This document shows, one piece after another, positions 1 to 10,604 of a stretch of 64,000 bases of DNA (its first letter is position 1; the number at the start of each line of letters is the position of its first letter). The notes beneath the pieces are model-generated. The model saw only the letters and a list, made by a program, of their open reading frames with translations. It was not told where the DNA came from and searched no databases. The DNA lies in assembly GCF_037975245.1 (NCBI RefSeq), contig NC_092571.1, positions 2,276,501 to 2,340,500 of the forward strand. The letters run 5' to 3'. The DNA comes from Apostichopus japonicus. Its lineage: Eukaryota > Echinodermata > Holothuroidea > Aspidochirotida > Stichopodidae. The position numbers and the translations under genes are program-made.

Positions 1-233
1 TATTTTTTGTCTTTATTGATCTGTAAAAATGCTTAAAAAGTGTGTAAAATTTGTTATTGTAACGAGTATCAGTAGAAATATAAATTTTGGGATCTTTTCA
101 AGGAATTGATTTTTAACGTGTTTAAATTAGATTGCTTTCAACACGCAAACCGTACTCAGTCCTAGCGATAGCGTTACTTACGTCCATCATTGCACTCCAA
201 TTTACTGCCGAGCAAATATCTTCAAACAAGAAA

Positions 234-633
234 ATGGAAGCCTTTGGATTGGAATCGTATCTTTTCGAACCAGAATATTCAGAGGGAGAACTGAGACATC
301 GAGAGGAGGAGTTTGTGCAAAGAATCAGTCCGCGACTGTTGGTGATGTTGGGTCGAATTCCGTTGCTGATACGAATACCGGTTACGCGAGCCACTGCGAA
401 GAATGGTGTCTGTGTGCACTCTGTTCGCCATTGGAAAGCGACAAGGGGAGGATATGCTGCTATGGATTGTTCGCGGAAAAAGCTTTGTTGAACGCAGGAG
501 AATGTCTGACCAACAGACCTGAATTCTCCCAGATATTTTTGCAGCCAGTTCATTTAGAACTCTGTTTTGTAAATTTCTTGAGGTACAAGAAGAAGAATCC
601 TTTTCCTACGGCTGCTAAGAACATAACGAACAG
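234..633 (+). CDS. P2X7 C-terminal-like cysteine-domain protein, first exon, frame-disrupted
   Basis: Start chosen at ATG 234 (A at -3, G at +4). The first part reads MEAFGLESYLFEPEYS and then an acidic stretch, resembling the N-terminus of standalone invertebrate 'P2X7-like' proteins. From about 340 the homology moves to another frame (codons in phase with 431). There a cysteine-rich core appears: CEEWCLCALC, then ICC, then GECLTNRPEF, ending AAKNITNR. This matches the order of the zinc-binding C-terminal domain of P2X7 receptors (WC.C..C, CC, C-[IL]-T). No channel part or membrane segment is present, as in the standalone family. The exon ends at CAG|GTACTG (634), where the family continues with a YR.AYR block in the next exon, which I did not find. 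The frame change (one base lost or two gained near 330-370) could be a real lesion or an assembly error. Biochemical role unknown. Confidence 0.62.
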
Positions 634-644
634 GTACTGTACAC

Positions 645-769
645 CTCAGTGAAAGTTCACTCTTTTCCGGATATTTTATTCCATCTGGAATAACGAAATA
701 TCTTTTACCTTTTTCTGCTCCCTCTTCCCCTCTTCGGTTAACACAACCAAAGGCTTGGCATTCGGGCAT
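645..769 (-). CDS. THAP-domain protein, first exon (partial)
   Basis: Reading leftwards from ATG at 769 (context TTAAAATGC), the peptide starts MPECQAFGCVNRR and continues KGKRYFVIP to SELSLR. This is the N-terminal half of a THAP zinc finger: Cys4 and Cys9 are the first two C2CH ligands, NRR follows, and YFVIP sits where the family has F-H-x-F-P. The second Cys, the His and the AVPTIF-type end are missing and must lie in later exons. The exon ends after CTGAG with donor GTGTAC at 644, leaving phase 2 (41 codons plus two bases), which suits a following conserved Trp. THAP proteins are sequence-specific DNA binders; many derive from, or belong to, P-element or hAT-like transposases, so host gene and transposon remnant are both possible. 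The exon faces the P2X7-like exon head-on. Confidence 0.62.
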
Positions 770-1042
770 TTTAACCGGTGAAATAAGCGAAGCAAGATGC
801 TCGAACATAGTGCGAATAGACTATAACTCGTATGCAAAGCTTCATTGTTTTGAAGTTACGATGTGGCTGGTGTACGTCACTTTTGAAGCGCCCTCAATAC
901 TCATTTTAACAAAATGGCCGTTGTTCAAATGGGTAAAAAAAAATAATTGGAAAATTCGCGTAAAATTCAGGGAAACTATATTTTGCTTAGTAATTTCATA
1001 AATGGTATAAGAAAAATATCCCCTACCGCATGTACGCTCCAA

Positions 1043-2186
1043 AAACCCAGAGTTTATTTCTCCTTTAACCCTTTGAATTATCTGTTAGCTGTACTCCATC
1101 AGTGATGATATTTTGATCAACTTAAAGTAACAAAACTTTGCTTGGTATCCTTTGTCTTCCCTTCAGTAGACAAGCTTGGTAACACTGCTGTATTTGCAAC
1201 AAAATTAAACACCAAGGATGAAAAGGGTGTAACTTTTTTGGTGGTTTGAGAAAGAGAAAAGGGTGATATCAGAATTGAAAAGGTTTATTGTAGACCACAC
1301 ATTCCTAATCCTGAAGATGAGAGGTTTCAGTAATTCATAGGGTCCACTTATCTCCATCCTCCTCCCCCTTCCTTGATTCAACTAGAGATGATGATGGATG
1401 ATTAGCCTCCAGAGTACAGTAGTTCTTTTTTAACTTTTTAACCATTGTGACTAGCTTACAGTACCTTTAAAAAAAAAAGAGGATATCTTGAATGGGGTAT
1501 GGATAATGGAGATGGGGTCCTGAATAGCTAAAAGGTTAGAACAAACTTGTAAGTTGATCAGGATTAAGGAAGCAAAGAGAATAGAGGGACTGGAAGACCC
1601 ATTTCATGACAGACAGACAGAAAAGAGAAAGGGGGAAGAAGGGAGGAAAGCTCATTCTATTGTGGATTGGTTATTATTATTTCTAACTGTTGATGATGAG
1701 ATGAAAGGTGAGCTTATTTTGTGGAACATGTAAGGATTTTTGGAGGAAGTGAATAAGAAGCCCAAAATTTGCATTTTGCCTGAAGGAATGATGGTTGCTG
1801 GACAAATAGTAAGAAGTTGAAGGATAGAAAAAGGGAACTGATAGGTTGTGAAAGAGGTCTTTTGTTGGCGATGGGTATCAGAAGGGGGAGGGGGGATTTT
1901 GTAGTAGCAATGGAATAAAGAGAGAGCCATGCATTTAAGGTATCCATGGGCAAGTTAAAGTACTTAAAAAATACATTGTAAAAGTGGTATGATAGGTCAT
2001 GGATAACAATTCTAATTTGGATCTGTTTGTCTTGTATTCAGGTTGGATATATTAGAGAAAGCACTTTGAGCGGCGTCTTCATTGCTGAATTTTTTTTTCT
2101 TTGTTTTATTTATGTATATTTGTTATCATATATTATTTTGGCGTTTTCCATAGTCAAATCCTGCAACAATGTAGAACTTCATTGAA
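1043..2186. other. No gene seen
   Basis: AT-rich sequence with purine-rich patches, for example GA-rich DNA at 1590-1660. A splice-acceptor-like CTTCCCTTCAG near 1168 precedes 26 open codons, but nothing recognisable. No convincing gene, RNA or transposon boundary was found. Confidence 0.5.
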
Positions 2187-2424
2187 GGTTGTCAGTAGTA
2201 TTGGCCCCAGATTTTGGAATGTTACAACATTGCTAGAAGATTTCCTAGAGGCTGTGATCCCTGGAATTATTCCCAGCCGTTGAAGAGATAAATATATCAG
2301 TGGGGGTAATTACTTTTACGGTGACAGTAAAATGCTTGCCAAAATGTGAGCATGGGTGACCATTATTTGACTTTGGAGCATATTGGGGTGTGGGGGAGGA
2401 GGGGAGATAATACTGATGACCTTT
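2187..2424 (-). mobile_element. MITE family member, copy A
   Basis: The ends are inverted: GGTTGTCAGTAGTATTGGCC at the left, and at 2401-2424 a right end whose complement reads AAAGGTCATCAGTATTATCT. The interior in minus orientation (ATAATGGTCACCCATGCTC) is shared with copies at 33687-33950 and 42078-42361. About 240 bp and non-coding; the short reading frames crossing it are incidental. No clear target duplication; TTTAAG or TTAA-like flanks recur but are not decisive. Confidence 0.6.
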
Positions 2425-3483
2425 AAGCACAACTTGTCAATTGTCTTCAGAAACTTATTGAAGTTAGTATATATGATTTCAAACCATTCTTGTATCTTTT
2501 TTGAGCAACCCAGAAGTTTATACTGTAGGAGACCATTTGAACCATTCAACATACACTTAGGTATATTTAAAGCTTAGAAGCCTCTCTGCCCTGACTTTTA
2601 TGAGGAAGGGGTCATTTTTGCCTCCATTCTTACTATTTAATACCACTATACAATTGTCCAGATTGTACCCCAGACCCACCATCTGCATTCTATGTTAACC
2701 ACCAAGGGAGCTTGTGAAGGCATCGCAGCCCACTCAATATATGAGTATGAAAAGCATTGGATATGTTAGGCCCCTTTCTAAATTCGATCATGTTTAGTTC
2801 ACCAACTGTAACTAACCCAGTTACTGTATAAGCTTAGCAACTTGGAGTTAAAACTAATTGACAGTTCATATGTATTCAAAGATGTCGTCATTGGAATCCG
2901 AATATTGCAAAGAGAGGGTTCTCTATTTTTTTGCTTCTTTTCTGTTGATGTCAATCTCATCCTGAATAGTTTTAAACTTTTGAAGTAACTAAGATTAGAC
3001 TTTGAGTAAATAGATGGATAAAGTATATGTTTCTCCACCCTAGAGCAGTGTTAATGTCAACTTGCCTTCAGACTCAGTTTCAAAGAAGGGATTTATCTCA
3101 ACCTATCTGGCAGTTGGAATAGTATCAAGAGTGCTTACATTAATCCGATGAAGAGGATAATTTCTTCCTCAAAAAGTGTCCCTTCCTCTTTTGTTTCGTC
3201 AGGGTTCAATGAGTCTTTCTATTCTTCTTTGTAATGGACTTTGTAAGGAGGAAGGGGGGAGGGGTTTAGGTTTGATCCAAAGAGCAAAATCCTCTTAAAA
3301 GATACATCTATAGCGTTAAAAGCTCTGCGGAGATAACACTAGCAGGATCGAGATGACTTTGAAAAGAAAAAGTCGACAGCTAAAGTCAAGTGGAGGAAAA
3401 GAAAATTGGAGTACTTTTACATTAGAGGCAATTTTCTGATTTAAAGTCCTGAGACAAACCCAACTATCATCTTCCTAAAGCTT

Positions 3484-3570
3484 ACATGACAGAGATTTTT
3501 AGCCTTTGAAGAAGATCCTGCTTGTAGGATCGAAACGTCAGGCCAACTTAATTTTACACATGACAGAGAT
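3484..3570 (+). mobile_element. 61-bp insertion flanked by 13-bp direct repeats, hammerhead-like core
   Basis: ACATGACAGAGAT occurs at 3484-3496 and again at 3558-3570, exactly flanking a 61-base segment (3497-3557). Within that segment TTGAAGA, an ATCCT/AGGAT stem (3514-3530) and GAAACGTC (3532-3539) follow in the order of a hammerhead ribozyme core (CUGANGA, stem II, GAAA), but the first core C is T. Similar motifs occur near ends of Penelope-like elements and retrozymes. I read it as a short retroposed fragment; catalytic activity is doubtful. Confidence 0.5.
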
Positions 3571-3574
3571 CTGT

Positions 3575-6500
3575 GAGAAGCACAACTCTCCTCCAAGGAG
3601 TTAAGAAAACTCTTGGGAGATATCCTCCTGGGAGATATCATAGCTTAAACATTGTGTCTGGGAGCTGTCAGTCTGGCAGTCTGTGATGTCACAGAGCCAC
3701 TAGGACTTGAAACCCTTTACTTTCACCTTGTTCTTCTTTTCATATTTTCAAGAGAAAATAATTTGGCACATTAAGAGTTGCAATATGTTAGATTAAGTAA
3801 TTTGCCAAACCCATCTCCATGACAGAAAATAAACATTGTAATAAAAAATATAAAAAATTGGGAATATGGACCCCTATACCCAACCCCTCCCCAAAGTGTA
3901 GAAAAAGCTGGTGAGAAGAATTAGATAAGATTAAATGATCATTATACTTAACTTCAAAGATATATACATACAGAGGGTTTGTTTAACAGACCTTGATAGG
4001 AACCAGTTGACAAAGTACTTTTAGACATTGGAATTTTCAAAGCTCTAGGTAATACTTTATAACTGATTCAGAAATTGCTCTCTGAATGTTTAATATCTCA
4101 AAGCTATTACTAGGCTTAGAATTCCCACTTAACCTTCAAGACCCACTTAACCTTCAAGAGCCTTTAAGTGTTCTCCTTGTGATTTTAAATGTCCACTATA
4201 TCTCAAAATATCTTTAAATAGAACACATGTAAATATGGTTTTTTTCACACTTCAGATGAGGATCAGCTGTTGGCACAACCACATTTTCCTAAAGTTTTCT
4301 TCTATGAGGGTATTTTTTTTCCCCTTACCTTCCAAGAAGTTTGTAGTTTTGTATGACTTCCATCAGTTTGTTCTCTGGATATTATCTTTCAAAGGGTACA
4401 GTTCCTTAAGTCCTTTCTCCGAATTTTATTTTTGGTGACTTGCATTGTTACTTTATTTTGTGTATATTGGTCTCATATTGTTCCTTTAATTTCAGCTAAT
4501 TTACACCCTTCTTTTATTTTTATTTTATTTTATTTTGCCAGATATTTGCCACTATGTGAGTCTTAAAATTATACAAGGTGCTAATGTAAATTTTTGTTTA
4601 AAGTCTGCAGTTAAATACCTTAGCCTTTCATGCTTTGGCATTGTAACCAAACCCGGGTCATTATCAAATCAAGGACCATATTAACTCTGACCATCCTGTC
4701 ACCACTAGCACAAGAACCACTCCTGATACCCCCACCCCCATCCCACCCCAAACAAATTGATTGACTTTTGAACAATTTGACCATGCACAACAAAAGTCAC
4801 AGTGCTGTGGACTCTCCCTCCTTTCTATGCAATTCTTTGCCATTTGCAGTCATTATTACTAGTTTTTTCTTTCAGGGAGAAGGGGGAGGGAGTTCTAGGG
4901 ACAGAATTATTGAGACTTGCTTGAAGCATGAAATAGATCTCTCTTTTAATGTAGACATTTGTAATTTGTGTATTATTGAGACGGACAGACAAGCTTCAAC
5001 ATCACTCTAGATTCCCTTCTACGTAATTGTAACGAACAACACTACAACGTTTTGACGATTGAACTCCGATGTAGGTCAGTAGCAGTTATTCTCAGGTTGC
5101 TTGTTTGCAGCCCAGCAAATTAGCCGTTGATGGCTTTCTTCTGAAAGATCTTGATTAGAGAAAACTTTGAAGTTTGGGGACCCGTTGTGTCTTGGGAATA
5201 CATGTAACAAAACGAGCTGTCAGTCGGTCTAAATCTTCCATCCCGAGATTCCTTCCAAGTATCAGGTACCAAAATATTGATGTAGTTTCTGTTAACAGCT
5301 CAGTGCTTCTATTGGGGAATGACTTAAATGTTACAGGTTGTTTAGAAGCGGCATTTTCAGAGAAAACTTTTGAAGTGAAAAAAAAATAATTTCAAGAGAG
5401 AGTTGACGAAAGGTAGAGATAACATAAATACGTTGTTACTTAATAATCTTTTCTTCGTTATTGTTATGGAGGGCACACTATTTATCTTGGTAAACTTCAA
5501 GTCTAAGTAAGTTTATACAGTGTGGCATAATATTTTGGTATGTGAATATTTGGTCCTATAATTAGATCAGACAATGAATGTGAGTTTTGGTGGGTGATAG
5601 ACTATTGGAGGGGGGGGGGGGGGATAGTGAGAGGAGGAATTAGGACAGAGGTTTGGAATTAGTATTATTACAGAATTATGGTGTAAGACAATGTAAATGT
5701 GATATTGAAAGCAAAGTAGCAGAATGAAGAAGTAGATTGCAGAATATTAAACAATTAATTGACTTAACATTTAAAGATAAATCTTTGTGGATTGTTTTGT
5801 CAACATTTGCTACGAACAAATTATTAATGCTTCTGGAATCACAGATCTAGTTAGAACCAAAGAAACAAATGCATATGTGTGTGGTACACCAAAAAGCCTA
5901 GTATCTTACAGTAACTGTTGTACTATGATAGTTATGAATTTGATATATATTTGTGATTTCACTCTTGTGGTATATTTCTAAAAAATATAGTTTGCTAAAC
6001 ACAGCTTTAGAGTCGACAAACAACACACAGAAGTTTTGTGAAATTGATCTCTGAACTGAAGTTAACTGCTGCACCATATAAATGATAAATAATGCGAGAT
6101 ATGGTGAATATTGCATTTAGAAATACTTTTGGGACTGGAATATCTGGCTTAAAATATGTAGTGGTCCAGCTCTGCATGCAGTCATATCAGGTGTTTTGAA
6201 GAGAGAGTTGATAACGAGAGAATATTGATTCCATTTGGCTAAGCAAACATCATTCACGGAAGGACGCACGTTTGACAGGTAAAGAATGGGTTGCTGGATA
6301 CCATTTTAGTTGAGATCAAGCTATTAGTGACTTCGCACCTTCAGTTAGCTACCTGCTGGTTGTTAGTACAATCATGTCACATCATATTTAGGTGAGTGTG
6401 GTGGAGCTGGTCTGATGTGGTGGTAGAACCAGCTGACTGTATATTCACGATTCAATCATGTGATTAATTAAGGGACAGCATTAAAAAGAGTGATCTACTT

Positions 6501-6884
6501 TGGTCCTCTCTGCACTCATATATGCTTCTCTTACTATACCCCATCAAATTTAGTGTGTTACCATATAACATTTAAAGCAGTGATAGTACATCTCGACCCC
6601 CATTATCCATCTGTCTATCCTCCTCCCTTCCCCGGGCCCATTTCAGTTTTATTACTTAGAATAAATACCACAATGTTAAAGCACAGATATAGGATCTCTC
6701 TGCATCCATCCATTCCTCACTGGATGTTAAGGAGGATAGACATGATTTTGATCTGATTTCAATGCTGAAATCCCAGAATGATGTACAGTAGTTTGATTGG
6801 TTTTATAGTCAGTTTCGGACTTTCAAATAATGAAATAAAAGTTGATTTTAATACATTTCTTAAACTGTTTCCCCTTTTAATCAG
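3575..6884. other. No gene seen
   Basis: No supported gene. It holds a 14-G run at 5610-5623 and C-rich patches near 4730. A possible terminal exon at about 5115-5162 (after GTTTGCAG, 15 codons, then TAG) is too short to support. Short duplicated phrases such as CCACTTAACCTTCAAGA occur near 4130-4160. Confidence 0.5.
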
Positions 6885-7114
6885 TTGGTGGTGGGAAGTA
6901 AAGTTCTGGCTGCAAGAAAGTTTAAAGTAAATGCTTTCACACAGAGTGATTTTTGTCGGACTACAATTAAAATACTTGACGATCTTGCGGTGCAGCAATA
7001 TGGTAGCACTGGTATTCATTTGTCAAGTGATGAAAGTGTTGAAGCATTTTCCGAATTTTGTCTGGACTTGAGATGCAGTGTGGATTTCATACATCTGGAC
7101 GATCTCCTGCACTG
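6885..7114 (+). CDS. Candidate internal exon of unidentified gene
   Basis: The acceptor TTTTAATCAG ends at 6884 and is followed by 76 open codons starting LVVGSKVLAARKFK and including FCRTTIKILDDLAVQQYG and SDESVEAFSEFCLDLRCS, ending LLHW. Residue use looks protein-like, unlike neighbouring random frames. The proposed donor (CACTG|GTCGTT at 7115) is poor; an earlier donor AAA|GTAAAT at 6927 would make a 42-bp exon. I do not recognise the protein. It could be an upstream exon of the gene whose end lies at 9006-10024, but phase cannot be tested without intervening exons. Confidence 0.28.
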
Positions 7115-8616
7115 GTCGTTCTACTTTTTTACTGTACTGTAATTGTATTTCTCTGGCAAATTTTGTCTTCAAATTTGTTTATGTTTACTTAAATAAGTCA
7201 GCAGTTGCATGCAATCATGGTACATTGATTGAACAGTCTGATCCCTGGTTGGTTTGAATCATAGCGTGACGTCTCTGTGGTTCAAATAGTTGGCCCGGTT
7301 TTCTGGCAAAAGTATGAGTGTGAAGCCGGTGCAACGATCTGCAGTATCTATGCTTATGCTTTGCATTGCGATGGACGTCGCATGTATAGGAAAGCAATTT
7401 CTCAGTGCACTGTTACTTTCGTAACGTTTTCCATATATCGGTGCAGAAGAATAGCTCAGTTCAATGGAAAACCAGAATTTTCAGTTGATTAACCATATTA
7501 CTCTGCATTATTTATGTTCGGACTTCATACTCATGAATATCCAGTTATTAAAAATGACTGTCTCTCTGGGACATGCAACATGGTCAGTAATGGAAGTAAA
7601 AGTAATACCAACAAATTGGAAAGAACTTCTTGGTGCAAACAGAGCCCCCATCCCACCACCCTTCCACCCTTGTTGACCAATTAAGTATATCCAACAAGTT
7701 TGTCACCAGACATTTCCTGTATGAAGTTTACAGGTGAGAACATTGGAACATTGCGCTGGTGGTTGGTGGAGCATATATATGAAAGAAATGTGCCAATTCA
7801 AGCTCCTTTCTCTCTCTCTCTCTCTCTCTCAATCTCTTTGTGTGTGTTTTTTTTTTTCTTCTTTTGCTTCTTTTGTTTAAATCGCTCTTTCAAAAAGTTA
7901 CCATTTTAGACCAAGTCTGGAAAAACAACCTAGAGAAATTATGAAACTCTTGTTTTTTATCCCTCTAGATCTCTTTTTGTTCAATTGATCATAAATGAAA
8001 ACCAAGCTTCAAAACATCAACACCCCGATAGCATATTCTATCGGGCGAACCGAGATTTAAAAGAATTGTTAAATTGTCAAAGAGAAAACTGTAACGACTA
8101 GATGGTTTAAGTGGATGGCTGTTAAATAAGAAACATCCCGAGGTTCCATGACATTCATAAAGATGGAAAGAAAAAGTTGCTGACAAAAAGCTTTGTGAAA
8201 CGAAGCTTCTAACACGTGCTATTTCTCCTGGAGTCACAAGTTAAGGGTCAAAGGTCGTGTCGAGTGAAGAGACTCAACAGTCAATTGTAATAAAATCCAA
8301 AAACAAAATAATAGGAAAACGAAACCCTGTAACAATTTTCTAACTTTTGTAATCCAATATTGCCTCAAGTTAAAAAGTGAGATATTTCAAACGGGGGGTC
8401 AGGATACACAATGAGAAAAGTCACCGGGGAAGAAACTTTTGAAAATGGGATTTTCAGAGGCGGTAGCGGTTGTGCATGGGCTGGAGGGGGGGCAGGGAGA
8501 CAAAGTAACACCTGTAGTTGAATCCTAGTTTATTCCTTGTCTTGGGAGTAATGAACGCTCGGACACAAGTCAGAGCTCTCCGCTTGATGGTTGCTGTTCA
8601 TACTGTGTTATAATTA
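7115..8616. other. Intronic or intergenic sequence, no gene seen
   Basis: Between the candidate exon at 6885 and the duplication at 8617. A CT dinucleotide run lies at 7811-7831. An open stretch at 7277-7492 is not recognisable. If the unidentified + strand gene is real, this is probably intron. Confidence 0.4.
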
Positions 8617-8737
8617 GAGGCAGCAGATTGTTATCGGATGTCTGAGCGCTTTGAAAAATTGGGAGCGTTTTATTTTCAGGAGGCAGCAGATCGCCATCAG
8701 ATGTCTGAGCGCTTTGAAAAACTGAGAGCGTTTTAAA
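8617..8737 (+). repeat. 63-bp tandem duplication with in-frame coding look
   Basis: Two copies of a 63-bp unit start at 8617 and 8680 (GAGGCAGCAGAT...). The period is exactly 21 codons. One frame is open through both: EAADCYRMSERFEKLGAF then EAADRHQMSERFEKLRAF followed by TAA. The second copy begins right after TTTTATTTTCAG, a good splice acceptor. It may be a duplicated exon or a chance in-frame duplication; upstream of copy one the frame is closed by TAA two codons before. Confidence 0.6.
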
Positions 8738-9005
8738 ATAAAGTCTAGAGCTTGTTTGTGTCCCTGGAGTGATAATAATCTGCCTATAAGAAACTTAAAG
8801 ATAAACTTTTATTACTTTCATTGATTATAAGGTTTTTTTGGCCCTTTGTTGTAATTTTTACTCTAGAGATCAAACATGATGCTAACCAACTCGAATATAT
8901 ACCATATATACTATATTTAGCCCCTCTTTATTTATATTGCAAGTTTTACTATAAAGGGTAAAGGTCCCTCTGTCTATACCAGTTGTTGTCTGATATTTTT
9001 TGCAG

Positions 9006-9126
9006 GGTGTTAGCAATAACAGTCGCAAACTTCTCTAATGAAGATGCAGAACTCCTGCTAAACAGGAGGCTTTTGACTGGATTCTATGGGAGGGAGGGCG
9101 ACGTTCAAAGAGTTTACGAACTGGAA
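9006..9126 (+). CDS. Penultimate exon of unidentified gene
   Basis: The acceptor TGATATTTTTTGCAG ends at 9005. One base completes a split codon, then 40 codons read VLAITVANFSNEDAELLL, NRRLLTGFYGREGDVQ and RVYELE to a donor GAA|GTAATA at 9127, ending in phase 0. The next exon at 9959 opens in phase 0 and continues in a similarly charged helical style, which supports both. I do not recognise the family. The segment is predicted soluble, with no signal or membrane stretch in the visible part. The donor is only moderately good. Confidence 0.5.
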
Positions 9127-9958
9127 GTAATAAATGTTGTCGTATTTTGGAATCAATCTCATTGACATATTTTGGTTCTGTTGCCTTTTGATGATACCGC
9201 AGCGATATTTGGTAATTGGTGGCCCGAGAACAAAAAGGATAATCGACCAGCGTCGTTGCGAGCAACCAACGTTGTTTTGAAACCATTTACTGATACAGAG
9301 AACTGTTTACCTTAGTGGCGTATTGAAAATATTAAACTTCCAATTAAAGGGTCCTTTACTTTCAGATGTGTTGAAAAAAAGAAATGCCTTCAGCAGATCC
9401 AGATTTTGTATTGGTTGTATATACATCGATATTATAATCAGTTAAGATCGACCGGATTATAATAAAGGCTTTTAAATAATTCTGTTTGTGTATCTGTCTG
9501 TTTGTCATATGTATTTTCTATTATTTATCTAAGAAGGGGAGTTATTTTTATAAGAAAGGAGTTTACTTAGTTTACACAAAGGCGATATGGTTTATTGTGT
9601 ATGAATGGATTATGAAGGTTTAATACTTGGTAGTGGTAGGACGATTTGTTGCATGGAGGGGGGTGGGAATCTATAGAGTTGGGCACTGCGTTAAGTACAA
9701 TAAATTCTGGACTCATCAATGAACTGCAGGGAAAGTGGCAGTTTTGTAAAGAGTCATGGCTCGAGTCACTAAATTATAATAGTGGACTCGAACAGGTGAC
9801 AACATTTTGAAAACTCACTGAATGAACAGATTCAATGTACGTGCATTTGTAGATAATTTATGGAAACCATTTCTCCTGCAAAGTAATTAATTCTAGCAGG
9901 CCAAAGGTTAATTAATTCTCTTATTCTTATTTTTTTTTTCTCTTTTCTTCTTCCAGAG

Positions 9959-10024
9959 AAAGTACGGCACATTCAAGAAAAGTTAGAAGAATTTATCGCT
10001 GCTTTGCAGAAAGAGAAAGTATGA
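9959..10024 (+). CDS. Terminal exon of the same unidentified gene
   Basis: A strong polypyrimidine tract (9921-9954) leads into CCAGAG. Using the AG at 9957-9958 keeps phase 0 from the preceding exon and gives KVRHIQEKLEEFIAALQKEKV and stop TGA at 10022. Using the AG at 9955-9956 instead would stop after nine codons, so the later AG is preferred. Joined to the previous exon, the C-terminus is a charged amphipathic helix with Leu/Ile/Val at heptad-like spacing, so a short coiled coil is plausible. Product unknown. Confidence 0.5.
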   Translation, partial: KVRHIQEKLEEFIAALQKEKV

Positions 10025-10106
10025 GTTCAAAGGGATGCGGTTCACTACGTGAAAACATGATCTGAGGCCTGTAATGTGGGAAGAATGGAATCTCTGATCG
10101 TTAATG

Positions 10107-10139
10107 TGACCTATGACCTCCCATAATGACCTATGACCT
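10107..10139 (-). promoter_or_regulatory. Two perfect DR1 nuclear-receptor-type sites
   Basis: TGACCTATGACCT occurs at 10107-10119 and 10127-10139. Each is two AGGTCA half-sites with one spacer base on the minus strand, the classic DR1 bound by RXR, HNF4 and COUP-TF families. The pair arose by a 20-bp duplication and lies about 80 bp past the predicted stop codon, so it may be 3'UTR sequence rather than an enhancer. Confidence 0.35.
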
Positions 10140-10302
10140 CCCTATTTCTAAATTAAATGGTTGCATGCATAGAGAGATGGTCTAACATTCCTTCTTGGGG
10201 TGTGGTGGTAGTTTGGGACTTCGAAATGAATGCATCCAAATTTTTTTGCGTCGCTTCACTTCCATGTTAGCATTTTGGGACATACTGCTTTCTCTTTTTG
10301 TT

Positions 10303-10378
10303 CAGCATTTCTCCTGGGAATATCTCAGCTTTCTTTTTCTTTCTTTTTTTCAACATTTCTCCTGGGAATATTTCAGCA
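10303..10378 (+). repeat. 48-bp offset direct duplication
   Basis: AACATTTCTCCTGGGAATAT-like segments occur at 10303-10329 and 10351-10378 with two mismatches, separated by a T/C-rich stretch. Confidence 0.6.
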
Positions 10379-10543
10379 TTTTGCTCATAGATAAGGCCTT
10401 CAGTAAGTAAACTATACCACTAATATGACTTACTCAGTCAAGTATCTCTACTGATAGATTAAGGTGGAATTAAATATGCCCATCATAAAGTGATATTTTG
10501 CTTGCATGACAAACAATTTGACATTCTTCTTTGCAGAACATTT

Positions 10544-10549
10544 AATAAA
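10544..10549 (+). terminator. Possible poly(A) signal
   Basis: AATAAA lies about 520 bases after the predicted stop at 10024 and is the first canonical signal I see downstream. A G run (10590-10604) follows. Confidence 0.3.
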
Positions 10550-10604
10550 TTTCTTGCTCTCATCCGCTTTGCATAAATAATTTTTTATTGGGGGGGGGGG
10601 GGGG

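Noticed and set aside
122-553. 143-codon minus frame
   Set aside because: Shadow of the P2X7-like exon on the opposite strand; it has no family features.
1168-1250. 26 open codons after CTTCCCTTCAG
   Set aside because: Too short, no donor of quality and no recognisable product.
2154-2283. Exon-like open frame after TTTTCCATAG (SQILQQCRTSLKVV...)
   Set aside because: It overlaps MITE copy A, whose terminus begins at 2187 and recurs at 33.7 and 42.1 kb, so the open frame is part of a non-coding repeat.
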